This document shows positions 49,813 to 58,335 of a DNA stretch of 64,000 bases, piece by piece. The translations under genes were made by a program, and so were the position numbers. The notes beneath the pieces are model-generated. The model was not told the origin of the DNA and did no database searches. It saw only the letters and a list, made by a program, of their open reading frames with translations. Positions within the stretch are counted from its first letter, which is position 1. Each line of letters opens with the position of its first letter. This DNA comes from Actinoplanes xinjiangensis. Its GTDB lineage: Bacteria; Actinomycetota; Actinomycetes; Mycobacteriales; Micromonosporaceae. The stretch covers positions 1 through 64,000 of the forward strand of contig NZ_QGGR01000017.1 of NCBI RefSeq assembly GCF_003148685.1, written 5' to 3'.

Positions 49813-50937
49813 ATGGGAAGAAGCGTTTTGTCTCAACAGCAGTTCACGCGTGCCACCGTCACGATCTTCGCCGAACCCGGTAGCTGGATCGAAACCGGCG
49901 CCGTCGACCAGTGTCACCAGGTCGCCGCCCTGGACGGCATGATCCACGTCGCCGGAATGCCCGATCTGCACCCCGGCAAGGGCGCACCGATCGGCGCCGC
50001 CATGCTCTCGTCCGTGCTGTATCCGTTCCTGGTCGGCTCCGACATCGGCTGCGGCATCGCGGTGTTCCCGTTCCGCCTCAAGCGGGTCGTCCCGGAACGG
50101 CTGGCCGGCCGCTTCCCCGACCTGGACCGCCCGGTCGGCGCGGACGGTCCGCCCGGCATCGACGTCCCGGCCGGATACACCGACCAACTGGGTACGGTCG
50201 GCCGCGGCAACCACTTCGTCGAACTCGCCAAGGTCGACGCCGTCCTCGACACCGGTCACGCCGGCCGGCTCGGCCTGTCCGCCGGCGACACGGTCCTCAT
50301 CGTGCACAGCGGCTCCCGCGGTCTCGGCGAGCGGATCCTGCGGTCGCACACCGAGGTGCACGGCGCGGGCCCGGCCGCCGACCCGGCGGCCTACCTGGCC
50401 GCCCACGACGACGCCGTCCGGTGGGGGCACCTCAACCGGCGGATCATGGCCGAGCGGGTCGCCGACGCCCTCGGTGCCGACCTCGGTGAACCCGTCACCG
50501 ACGTCTGCCACAACTCCGTCGAGATCCGCGACGGCCACTATCTGCACCGCAAGGGCGCCGCCCCCGGTGACGGCACCGACGTGCTCATCGCCGGCACCCG
50601 CGGCACCCGGTCGTTCCTGGTGGCCGGGCACGCCGGCCCGCAGGCCGGGCATTCGGTGGCACACGGTGCCGGGCGCAAGATGTCCCGGACCGACGCGCTG
50701 CGGCGCGGACGGGCCAAACACACGGTCGAGGAGCTTCGGCGTACGGCCGTCGGCTCCATCGTCGTCTGCGGCGACCGGCAGTTGCTCTTCGAGGAGGCAC
50801 CCGGCGCCTACAAACGCATCGAGCAGGTGATCGGTGACCTGGTCGCGCACGGGCTGGCCACCCCGGTCGTCAGCACGGTGCCGCTGGTGACCTACAAGAC
50901 CGCGGAACCGACGTCGCGCAAGGGAGGCCGTCGATGA
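49813..50937 (+). CDS. rtcB: RtcB family RNA ligase
   Basis: A 374-residue GTP- and Mn2+-dependent ligase that joins RNA 3'-phosphate (or cyclic phosphate) to 5'-OH ends. The metal and catalytic residues are present: GMPDLHPGKGAPIG (Asp51, His53), GSDIGCGI (Cys80), GTVGRGNHFVEL (His134), VHSGSRGLG (His165), and the guanylated histidine in SVAHGAGRKMSR (His284). This short form with prfH downstream matches the RtcB2 type, proposed to repair ribotoxin-cut 16S rRNA. ATG 49813 is used; TTG 49828, behind GGAAG, is an alternative. The stop overlaps the next small gene (ATGA). Confidence 0.93.
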   Translation: MGRSVLSQQQFTRATVTIFAEPGSWIETGAVDQCHQVAALDGMIHVAGMPDLHPGKGAPIGAAMLSSVLYPFLVGSDIGCGIAVFPFRLKRVVPERLAGRFPDLDRPVGADGPPGIDVPAGYTDQLGTVGRGNHFVELAKVDAVLDTGHAGRLGLSAGDTVLIVHSGSRGLGERILRSHTEVHGAGPAADPAAYLAAHDDAVRWGHLNRRIMAERVADALGADLGEPVTDVCHNSVEIRDGHYLHRKGAAPGDGTDVLIAGTRGTRSFLVAGHAGPQAGHSVAHGAGRKMSRTDALRRGRAKHTVEELRRTAVGSIVVCGDRQLLFEEAPGAYKRIEQVIGDLVAHGLATPVVSTVPLVTYKTAEPTSRKGGRR

Positions 50938-51101
50938 GCCCGGCTGTCTCGTCCGGTGCGGGGGCGCGGCGGGCGGTGACCGGATGTGTGCCGGTGCTGC
51001 GGTGGCGGCGTTTCGCCGACCGTCCACCCCGTCCGGTGTTCTTCAGCCGGCCGCCCCGGCGTGGTGGTTCGCGGCACACCGTCGGAGGGGAGAACCGATG
51101 A
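50934..51101 (+). CDS. 55-residue micro-ORF between rtcB and prfH (A)
   Basis: A 55-residue basic, Arg/Pro-rich protein. AGGGAGG lies 6 nt before its ATG, which overlaps the rtcB stop (ATGA), and its own TGA overlaps the next ATG (ATGA). Such exact junctions with a strong ribosome site argue it is translated. It has RWRRFADRPPRPVFF and PPRRGGSRHT, and shares the pattern RPVF-x4-PRRG with the next micro-ORF. No family is recognised. It could be a leader that couples translation, or a small RNA-binding partner. Confidence 0.6.
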   Translation: MSPAVSSGAGARRAVTGCVPVLRWRRFADRPPRPVFFSRPPRRGGSRHTVGGENR

Positions 51102-51274
51102 TCGGCTGGTGGAAACGGGCGGCCCGGCCGGCGCCGGACACCGGAGGCCTGTGCCGTCCGGTGTTCACCGGCCCGGACCCACGCCGCGGTGCGGGATCGG
51201 CCGATGGCTGCCGCACGAGCGCGTCCCGCCCGGCGGGCACGGGCCGGATCGCACCGTTCCGGAGGTGGGTGTGA
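51098..51274 (+). CDS. 58-residue micro-ORF between rtcB and prfH (B)
   Basis: A 58-residue Arg/Pro/Gly-rich protein beginning MIGWWKRAARPAPDTGG. GGAGGGGAG precedes its ATG, and its TGA shares a base with the prfH ATG (TGATG). It contains RPVFTGPDPRRGAGSADG, echoing RPVFFSRPPRRGGSRHT in the previous micro-ORF, which suggests they arose by duplication. No family is recognised. If real, it and the previous gene make this a four-gene operon rather than the two-gene rtcB-prfH unit known elsewhere. Confidence 0.6.
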   Translation: MIGWWKRAARPAPDTGGLCRPVFTGPDPRRGAGSADGCRTSASRPAGTGRIAPFRRWV

Positions 51275-52005
51275 TGCCGGGCGAACACGGCCGGCCCGAT
51301 ACCGGCCGCGGGGTGGAGGACCACTGGGCCGGAAGGGGGCCTGATGCCGGATCCGTCGGGGGCGGCCGGCCTCGCACCGGCTGGGACGAGGGCGCGACGG
51401 CCGTACATCTGATGGTTTCTGCCGGACGCGGACCGCAAGAGTGCTCGTGGGCTCTGGCGCGGCTGGTCGGTCGGCTGGAGGCCGATGCCGCGAAGCGGAA
51501 GATCCGGACCCGCCGGGTGGAGACGGTGGCCGGGGAGCGGGCCGGGACGTTCCGGTCGGTGCTGCTGGAGATCGGCGGCGACGGTGCGGCCGCGTTCGCC
51601 GCGTCGTGGAGCGGGACGCTGTGCTGGCAGGCGCCGAGTCCCTACCGGGCCGGGCCGGGGCGCAAGAACTGGTACGTGACCGCGCAGCCGTGCTCGATGG
51701 ACGTCGCACGGACCGTCTTCGACGAGGCGGACGTGGAGATCGTCCCGACCCGGACCGGTGGGCCCGGTGGCCAGCACCGCAACAAGGCCAGCACCGCGGT
51801 CCGGGCCACCCACCGGCCCAGCGGGATCGTGGTGGTCGCCGACACCGAGCGGCAGTTCAGCCTCAACCGGAGCATCGCGTTGCGCCTGATCCGGGAACGG
51901 CTCCGAGCCGGTGACACCGCCGCCGCGCAGGCCGCGGAGACGGCCCGGTGGCGGATCCACGACGAGCTGGTGCGCGGCGACCCGACCCGGATCGAACGGC
52001 CCTGA
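51274..52005 (+). CDS. prfH: Peptide chain release factor H-like protein
   Basis: A 243-residue release-factor homologue. PrfH hydrolyses peptidyl-tRNA on ribosomes whose 16S decoding centre has been cut, freeing them for RtcB2 repair. Domain evidence: HLMVSAGRGPQECSWALARLVGRLEADA (about 45-72), SWSGTLCWQAPSPYRAGPGRKNWYV (about 111-135), and the catalytic GGQ in TGGPGGQHRNK (161-171, GGQ 165-167). It lacks the stop-codon-reading region of RF1/RF2. ATG 51274 is set by GGAGGTGG 8 nt upstream and the TGATG junction; it gives a 43-residue N-terminal extension absent from typical PrfH (about 200 residues). Confidence 0.92.
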   Translation: MPGEHGRPDTGRGVEDHWAGRGPDAGSVGGGRPRTGWDEGATAVHLMVSAGRGPQECSWALARLVGRLEADAAKRKIRTRRVETVAGERAGTFRSVLLEIGGDGAAAFAASWSGTLCWQAPSPYRAGPGRKNWYVTAQPCSMDVARTVFDEADVEIVPTRTGGPGGQHRNKASTAVRATHRPSGIVVVADTERQFSLNRSIALRLIRERLRAGDTAAAQAAETARWRIHDELVRGDPTRIERP

Positions 52006-52192
52006 GCCGGTGACCGGTCCTGCTGAGGGGCACGGCCCGAACCGGTGCCGCCGCCCCCTCGCAAAGAGCTCCGGCGGGTCAACGGGGACCGCGAACCGCG
52101 AGCCGCCCACCCTGCCGGGCGTGACGCCCTCATGAACAAGACGCTCCCCGCACGCCGATGGTTGCCCGCGGAGCCGGAACGTAACGGGGTGT

Positions 52193-53212
52193 TCACAACC
52201 GGCCGGTCACCGCGCCGAGCTGTTTGACGTGCCGCAGCAGCGGCGCCGACTCGACCCGGTCGACGCCGTCGAGGCCGCTGATCCGCTCGGTCAGATATCG
52301 GTAGAAGGCCGCCATGTCGGTGCAGACCACCGTCGCGACCAGGTTCGTCGACCCGGTCGTGGCGGCCGCGAACACCACCTCGTCGTGGCCGGCGAGCGCG
52401 GCACCGACCGCGGCCAGCCGGGCCGGGGCGACCGTCACCCAGAGCAGCACCGGGGCGAGGAAGCCGAACACCTGCGGCTTCACCTCGACGTCGTAGTAGA
52501 TCGCCCCGGACCGGCGCAGCTCCCGCATCCGGCGGCGGACCGTCGACTCCGGCCAGCCGGTCGCCGCCGCCAGTTCGGCATAACCGGCCCGGCCGTCGCG
52601 GGACAGCACCTCCAGCAGCGCGTCGTCGCCGTCGGCCAGCCGCGCCGGCGCCACGTCCACCGGCTCGCCGGCCGGGGCGGAACCGCCGATCGTGAACGGC
52701 GGAGGAGGCGGCGCCGGCACCCCGTCCGGTGTCAGCGCGGCGATCTGCCCGGCGGTCAGCGCGTCGTCGCGGCGGTCCGGGCCGACCGCGCCGCCGACGA
52801 AATGGTGGATCAGGCAGTGCGCGGTCACCGACACCAACCGGGGCGTACGCGGCAGCCGGTGCAGCAGCGACTCCCGGTCGGCGTGCGCGGCCAGCCGGGC
52901 CAGGCAGGAGATCTCGGTGCCGCCGGAGAACACGCTCACCCAGGCGGTGTCCGGCCGGCGGGCCAGCGCGTCGGCGAGCGGTGCCGCCATGTCCGGTGAG
53001 GTGTGCAGCCGCAGCATCCACGACTCGTAGCCGAGCCGGATCGGTTTGGGCATGCCGACCACCCGTACCCCGGCGTTCTCCCGCAGCCGCCGGTAGCGCC
53101 GGGCCACCGTCTGGTCGGAGACGCCCAGGACCGCGCCGATCTCCCGGTAACCGGCCCGGCCGTCGATCCGCAGCGCGTGCACGATCTGCCGATCCAGCGT
53201 GTCGACATCCAT
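52193..53212 (-). CDS. Lrp/AsnC family regulator with two tandem modules
   Basis: A 339-residue regulator made of two Lrp/AsnC half-units, each a helix-turn-helix plus an RAM-like domain. The first is DVDTLDRQIVHALRIDGRAGYREIGAVLGVSDQTVARRYRRL (residues 2-43), the second DALLEVLSRDGRAGYAELAAATGWPESTVRRRMREL (about 205-240). Such double proteins act as built-in dimers. The start is ATG 53212. It is divergent from the DHA2 transporter gene across 87 nt, so it likely regulates that exporter in response to an amino acid or drug. Confidence 0.9.
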   Translation of the reverse strand: MDVDTLDRQIVHALRIDGRAGYREIGAVLGVSDQTVARRYRRLRENAGVRVVGMPKPIRLGYESWMLRLHTSPDMAAPLADALARRPDTAWVSVFSGGTEISCLARLAAHADRESLLHRLPRTPRLVSVTAHCLIHHFVGGAVGPDRRDDALTAGQIAALTPDGVPAPPPPPFTIGGSAPAGEPVDVAPARLADGDDALLEVLSRDGRAGYAELAAATGWPESTVRRRMRELRRSGAIYYDVEVKPQVFGFLAPVLLWVTVAPARLAAVGAALAGHDEVVFAAATTGSTNLVATVVCTDMAAFYRYLTERISGLDGVDRVESAPLLRHVKQLGAVTGRL

Positions 53213-53299
53213 TCCCAGAACCCTAGCCCGATGTCGAGATCCGCCGCACAGAGGCGAAAACGTGGCGCGTCCGTTCCGCACGACGGCACAGTTCGGCGC

Positions 53300-54673
53300 A
53301 TGCGAAAGTGGTCACCCCTGCTCGCCGTCTGCCTCGGCACCTTCCTGCTGCTCGTCGACGTCACCATCGTGGTCGTCGCGCTGCCCAGCATCGCCGGCCA
53401 CCTCGAAGCCGGCCCCGACGACCTGGCCTGGATCCTCGACGGCTACGCCCTGGCGCTGGCCGCGCTCGTGCTCGGCGCCGGAGCACTCGCCGACCGGTAC
53501 GGCCGCCGCGTCACGTACCTCACCGGCCTCGTGGTCTTCGGGGTGTCCTCGCTGCTCTGCGCCCTCGCCCCGACCGTGCCCACGCTGATCGCCGCCCGGG
53601 TCCTGCAGGGCGTCGGCGGCGCCGCCATGTTCGCCACCACCGTGGCCATCCTCAACGTCACCTACCGCGGCCGGGACCGTGGGATCGCGTTCGGTGTCTG
53701 GGGCGCGGTCAACGGCGCCGCCACCGCGGCCGGCCCGCTGGCCGGCGGACTGCTCACCGAGCACCTCGACTGGCGCTGGATCTTCCTGGTCAACCTGCCG
53801 GTCTGCGTGATCGCCGTGTGGTTCACCCGGCGTACGGTCGCCGAATCCCGCTCCGACCACGGCGGCCGCTTCGACGTGCCCGGCACGGTCACCTTCACCG
53901 TCGCCGCGACCGCCCTGGTGTACGGGCTGATCCGGGCCACCGGCGACGGCTGGACCGCACCCGTCGTGCTGGGCGCGCTCGCCCTCGGCCTCGCCGGGAT
54001 CGTGCTGTTCGTCGCCGTGGAACGCCGGTCCGCCGCCCCGATGCTCGACCTCGGGCTGTTCCGGCGGCCCGCGTTCACCGGCCTGATCGTCGCCGCGTTC
54101 CTGTGCCAGGCGGCCGCGTTCGCCTACCTGCCGTACACCACCACCTGGCTGCAACAGGGGCTCGGGCACGGGCCGGTCGACGCCGGACTACTCGGGGCGC
54201 TGCCGCTGAGCGGGGCCGCACTGCTGGTCGGGGCGCTCTCGGGGCGGTTCCTCCAGCGGCTGCGGCCACGGCCGGCGATCGGGCTGGGACTGCTGCTGAT
54301 CGCGGCCGGCGACCTCGCACAGTCGGTCGTCGGGGCGGGCGACGGCGCCGCGGTCCTCATCCCTGGGCTGATCCTGGTCGGGCTCGGCGCCGGGGTGGTG
54401 CTGCCGGTGCTGTCGTCGGCGGTCCTGGCCGCGGTGCCGCACGAGCGCAGCGGCATGGCCGGCGGGGCACTCAACACGTTCCGCCAGCTCGGGTTCGCGT
54501 TCGGTGTTGCGATCTTCGGCACAGTCTTCTCCGGTGTCTCCGCACAGCAGAAGGCGTACGCCGGCGGATTGAGTGACGCGGTTCTCCTGGGCGCGGTGTT
54601 TGCACTGGTGGCGGCCCTCGCCGTGGTGCTGACAGGCCGGCGCGGGGCGGAACGGCCGGTGAAAATCGGGTGA
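53300..54673 (+). CDS. DHA2-type major facilitator transporter
   Basis: A 457-residue proton-coupled exporter of the 14-span DHA2 (EmrB/QacA-like) family. The first span is LLAVCLGTFLLLVDVTIVVVALP; motif A appears in GAGALADRYGRRVTYL (about 57-72), motif C-like in the fifth span GVWGAVNGAATAAGPLAGGLL (about 132-152), then DWRWIFLVNLPVCVIAVW. It probably exports drugs or a natural product. It is controlled most likely by the divergent Lrp/AsnC-type gene. The ABC exporter genes begin 25 nt downstream on the same strand. Confidence 0.92.
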   Translation: MRKWSPLLAVCLGTFLLLVDVTIVVVALPSIAGHLEAGPDDLAWILDGYALALAALVLGAGALADRYGRRVTYLTGLVVFGVSSLLCALAPTVPTLIAARVLQGVGGAAMFATTVAILNVTYRGRDRGIAFGVWGAVNGAATAAGPLAGGLLTEHLDWRWIFLVNLPVCVIAVWFTRRTVAESRSDHGGRFDVPGTVTFTVAATALVYGLIRATGDGWTAPVVLGALALGLAGIVLFVAVERRSAAPMLDLGLFRRPAFTGLIVAAFLCQAAAFAYLPYTTTWLQQGLGHGPVDAGLLGALPLSGAALLVGALSGRFLQRLRPRPAIGLGLLLIAAGDLAQSVVGAGDGAAVLIPGLILVGLGAGVVLPVLSSAVLAAVPHERSGMAGGALNTFRQLGFAFGVAIFGTVFSGVSAQQKAYAGGLSDAVLLGAVFALVAALAVVLTGRRGAERPVKIG

Positions 54674-54698
54674 CACGCCCCCGTCACGGTGCGGCAGC

Positions 54699-56399
54699 AT
54701 GGCCGTCGTGGTGGATACGCGCGGACCCGTCCGATATCTGTGGTGGCTGGCACGACAGGTGAAAGGGTGGGTGGTGCGCGGGGCGATGTTCGGAACGCTC
54801 TGGTTCGTCAGTCTGGCCGTCACGCCGTACCTCATCTCCCAGGCCATCGACCGCGGCCTCACGCCGCGCCGCGTCGGGGTCCTCCTCGCCTGGGCCGCGG
54901 TGGTCCTGATCGTCGGGGCGGCCAGCGCGGGCCTCGGCATCATGCGGCACCGCAGCATGACCAACCTGCGTCTGGCCGCCGCGATCAGGACCGCCGACCT
55001 GGTGATGACCCACGCCACCCGGCTCGGCGCCGCACTGCCGCGCCGGGTCACCGCCGGTGAGGTCGTCACCATCGGCATCTCCGACGTGTGGACCGTCGGC
55101 CGCGCCATGAACGCCGGCGGCGTCGGCGTGGCCGCGATCATCGCCTTCTGCGTGGTCGCGTTCCTGCTGGAGCAGATCTCCGGACTGCTCGCCGCGGTCG
55201 TCCTGATCGGCGTGCCGGTGCTCGCGCTGATCATCGCGCCACTGCTGCGCCGCACCCAGCGGGCCGCCGGCCGATACCGCCACCACCAGGGCGAACTCAA
55301 CGGCCGGCTGGTCGACGTGATCGGCGGCCTGCGCATCCTCAACGGGCTCGGCGGCAAGGAGACCCACCTGGACCGCTACCGGCGCGAGTCGGCGAAACTA
55401 CGCGACCAGGGCTACCGGGTCGGCGGGCCGTCCAGCTGGATCGGCGCGCTCGGCGACGGCCTGCCGGTGGTGTTCCTCGCCGTGGTGATCTGGCTGGCCG
55501 CCCGGCTCGCGGTCACCGGCGACCTCACCGCCGGCCAGCTCGTCGCGGTGTACGGCTACACCGCCATGCTCGTCATCCCGGTCAACGTGATGATCTTCGT
55601 GGGGTTCGACGTCACCCGCGGGGTCGTCGCCGCCCGCCGGATCACCGACTTCCTGCGGCTGCCCGAGGACGACCCGTCCGGTGACCCCGCCCCGCCCGGC
55701 CCGGCCGCGCTGCGCGACCCCGCATCCGGGGTGTACGCCGAACCCGGCCGGTTCACCGCGCTCGCCGGCGACCGGCCCGCCGACGCCGCCGAGATCCTCG
55801 ACCGGCTCGGCCGCTACCGGCCCAGCGACGCCACCTGGGGCGGGCAGCCACTCGCCGGGATCGCCCAGGCCGACATCCGGGCCCGGATCCTCGTCGCCAC
55901 CCACGACGCCGACCTGTTCGCCGGGCCGCTGCGCACGGTCGTCGCCGGCCCCGGCGAACCCGACGACGACCGGGTCCGCCGCGCCCTCGACACCGCGGTC
56001 GCCCACGACGTCGGCGACGACCTGGACCGGCCGGTCGACTGGGGTGGGCGCAACCTGTCCGGCGGCCAGCGGCAGCGCGTCCGGCTGGCCCGGGCCGTCT
56101 ACGCCGACCCGGAGATGCTGCTCGCCGCCGAACCCACCTCGGCCGTCGACGCACACACCGAAGCCGCCATCGCCGACCGGCTCAGCGCCGCCCGTACCGG
56201 CCGCGGCACCGTCCTGGCCACCACCTCGCCGGTACTTCTCGACCGTGCCGACACCGTCCACTACCTGGTCGGCGGCCGGGTCGCCGCCACCGGCACCCAC
56301 CGCGAACTGCTCGCCTCCGTCCCCGGCTACCGCGCCCTCGTGGCCCGCGCGTTCGGCGACGACGTTCCCGCCGGCGACACCCCTGGAGGCGACCTGTGA
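54699..56399 (+). CDS. ABC exporter half without Walker A
   Basis: A 566-residue half-transporter: six membrane spans (about 20-315) and a nucleotide-binding domain (about 345-560). The P-loop is gone; the region reads RFTALAGDRPADAAEILDRL instead of GxxxxGKST. The signature LSGGQRQRVRLARAVYA (about 453) is intact, and Walker B is degraded (EMLLAAEPTSAVD). It cannot bind ATP normally but can supply a signature motif to its partner. GTG at 56396, the next start, overlaps its stop (GTGA). See the following gene, which has the complementary motifs. Confidence 0.9.
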   Translation: MAVVVDTRGPVRYLWWLARQVKGWVVRGAMFGTLWFVSLAVTPYLISQAIDRGLTPRRVGVLLAWAAVVLIVGAASAGLGIMRHRSMTNLRLAAAIRTADLVMTHATRLGAALPRRVTAGEVVTIGISDVWTVGRAMNAGGVGVAAIIAFCVVAFLLEQISGLLAAVVLIGVPVLALIIAPLLRRTQRAAGRYRHHQGELNGRLVDVIGGLRILNGLGGKETHLDRYRRESAKLRDQGYRVGGPSSWIGALGDGLPVVFLAVVIWLAARLAVTGDLTAGQLVAVYGYTAMLVIPVNVMIFVGFDVTRGVVAARRITDFLRLPEDDPSGDPAPPGPAALRDPASGVYAEPGRFTALAGDRPADAAEILDRLGRYRPSDATWGGQPLAGIAQADIRARILVATHDADLFAGPLRTVVAGPGEPDDDRVRRALDTAVAHDVGDDLDRPVDWGGRNLSGGQRQRVRLARAVYADPEMLLAAEPTSAVDAHTEAAIADRLSAARTGRGTVLATTSPVLLDRADTVHYLVGGRVAATGTHRELLASVPGYRALVARAFGDDVPAGDTPGGDL

Positions 56400-58126
56400 C
56401 AACGCTGCTTCCCGTCGCGAGCCCCCGCGAGGTCGTCCTCGCCGCCCGCCGGCTGATCGCCGCCGACGGCCGGGCCGTCACCGGCATGCTCACCGTCAGT
56501 TCGCTGGCCGCCCTCGCCGGACTCGGCGGACCGTGGCTGCTCGGCCGCATCATCGACACCGTCGCCGCCGGCGGACAGATCGGCGACGTCGACCGGCTCG
56601 CCGCCGCCGTCCTGCTCTGCGCCGTCGCACAGACCCTGCTGTCCCGGTACGCGCTGTCGGCCGCCTACCGCTTCGGGGAACGCACCGCCGCCCGGATCCG
56701 GGAGATCTTCCTCGACCGGGTGCTCAACCTGCCCGCCTCCGTCGTCGAACGCACCCCCGCCGGTGACCTCGCCGCCCGCGGCAGCACCGACGTCGACGGC
56801 GTCGCCACCGCCCTGCGCGACTTCCTGCCACCGATCTTCGTCGGGCTCGTGCAGATGGTGTTCCTCATCGTCGCCGTGGTCGTCCTCGACCCGCTGCTCG
56901 GCGTCGTCGGCGTCATCGGCTTCTCCGGCATCTGGTTCGTCACCCGCTGGTACCTTCGCCGGGCCCGCAACGCCTACCTCACCGAGGGCGCCGCCACCTC
57001 CCAGCTCGCCGACGAACTCGCCGCCACCACCGACGGCGCCCGCACCGTCGAGGCGTTCGGGCTGCACCAGCGGCGCATCACCGCCGGCGACGCGGCCCTC
57101 GCCGAGACCCGGCGCACCCGGCTCAGAACCCTCCGGCTGCGCAGCGTGTTCTTCCCGCTGGCCGAGACGTCGTACGCGGTGCCCGCCGTCCTCGCCCTCG
57201 TCCTCGGCGGCCTGCTGCACATCGACGGCCGGGTCACCGTCGGCACCGTCGCCGCGGCCGTCCTCTACCTCCGGCAACTCGTCAGCCCCCTGGACACCAT
57301 CCTGATCTTCCTCGACCAGCTGCAGGCCGGCGGCGCGTCCTTCGCCAGGGTCGAGGGCCTCGGCGCCGTCCCGGCCCCGGTCCTGGTCACCGACCGCGAG
57401 CCGGAGAACGAGCGGATCGAGGTACGGGCGGTCCGGTACGCGTACGACGAAGGCCGTGACGTGCTCCACGACGTCGAACTCACCGTCCGCCCCGGCGAAC
57501 GGCTCGCCATCGTCGGGCTCTCCGGCGCCGGCAAGTCCACCCTCGGACGGCTCATCGCCGGCGTCGAACGGCCCACCGCCGGCAGCGTCACCGTCGGCGG
57601 CGTCCCCATCGCCGAACTGCCACCCGACCAGCTGCGCCGGCACGTCGTCCTGGTCACCCAGGAACACCACGTGTTCCGGGAGACGCTGCGGGAGAACCTG
57701 ATGGTCACCGCCCCCGACACCGAACTCCGGTCGGCGCTGCGCACCGTGGGCGCCGACTGGGCCGACGACCTCGACCGTGACCTCGGCGAACACCCACTCG
57801 ACGGTGCGCAGGCCCAGCAGCTCGCCCTGGCCCGGGTGGTCCTCGCCGACCCGCACACGGTCATCCTCGACGAGGCCACCGCCCTGCTCGACCCGACCGC
57901 GGCGCGGGCCGCCGAACGGTCGCTGGCGGCGGTGCTGCACTCGCGTACCGTCATCGCCATCGCCCACCGCCTCCAGACCGCCCACGACGCCGACCGCGTC
58001 GCCGTCATGGACGACGGCCGCATCATCGAACTCGGCACCCACGACGAACTGGTCGCCGCCGACGGGCCGTATGCGGCGCTGTGGCGCTCCTGGCACGGCG
58101 GGGAGAGCATGCCCGCCTCCCGATAG
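56396..58126 (+). CDS. ABC exporter half with catalytic Walker motifs
   Basis: A 576-residue half-transporter: six membrane spans (about 25-305) and a nucleotide-binding domain with Walker A GLSGAGKST (about 375-383), Q-loop in VTQEHHVF, Walker B HTVILDEATALLD and H-loop in IAHRLQT all intact. Its signature motif is altered to LDGAQAQQ (about 467). Paired with the preceding gene, only one composite ATP site can form: Walker A/B from this protein, signature from its partner. It forms an asymmetric heterodimeric exporter; the cargo is unknown. Confidence 0.92.
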   Translation: MTTLLPVASPREVVLAARRLIAADGRAVTGMLTVSSLAALAGLGGPWLLGRIIDTVAAGGQIGDVDRLAAAVLLCAVAQTLLSRYALSAAYRFGERTAARIREIFLDRVLNLPASVVERTPAGDLAARGSTDVDGVATALRDFLPPIFVGLVQMVFLIVAVVVLDPLLGVVGVIGFSGIWFVTRWYLRRARNAYLTEGAATSQLADELAATTDGARTVEAFGLHQRRITAGDAALAETRRTRLRTLRLRSVFFPLAETSYAVPAVLALVLGGLLHIDGRVTVGTVAAAVLYLRQLVSPLDTILIFLDQLQAGGASFARVEGLGAVPAPVLVTDREPENERIEVRAVRYAYDEGRDVLHDVELTVRPGERLAIVGLSGAGKSTLGRLIAGVERPTAGSVTVGGVPIAELPPDQLRRHVVLVTQEHHVFRETLRENLMVTAPDTELRSALRTVGADWADDLDRDLGEHPLDGAQAQQLALARVVLADPHTVILDEATALLDPTAARAAERSLAAVLHSRTVIAIAHRLQTAHDADRVAVMDDGRIIELGTHDELVAADGPYAALWRSWHGGESMPASR

Positions 58127-58335
58127 GGTGCCGCGACGATATCGCCGCGCTGCCGGGCGAACCCGGAGACAACCTCGACGCGATCGGGACGGCGGTCTTT
58201 TCCGTAGACGACGCTCTCGGCGGCTACGGTCGCCGTCGCATTCGTGCCGCTTCTCGCCGCGGCTGTGCGGACCGCCTCGTCGCGCCGGGCCGGGATCGCC
58301 CGGCCGGTCGGCATGACCGCCGTTCAACGGCACGC

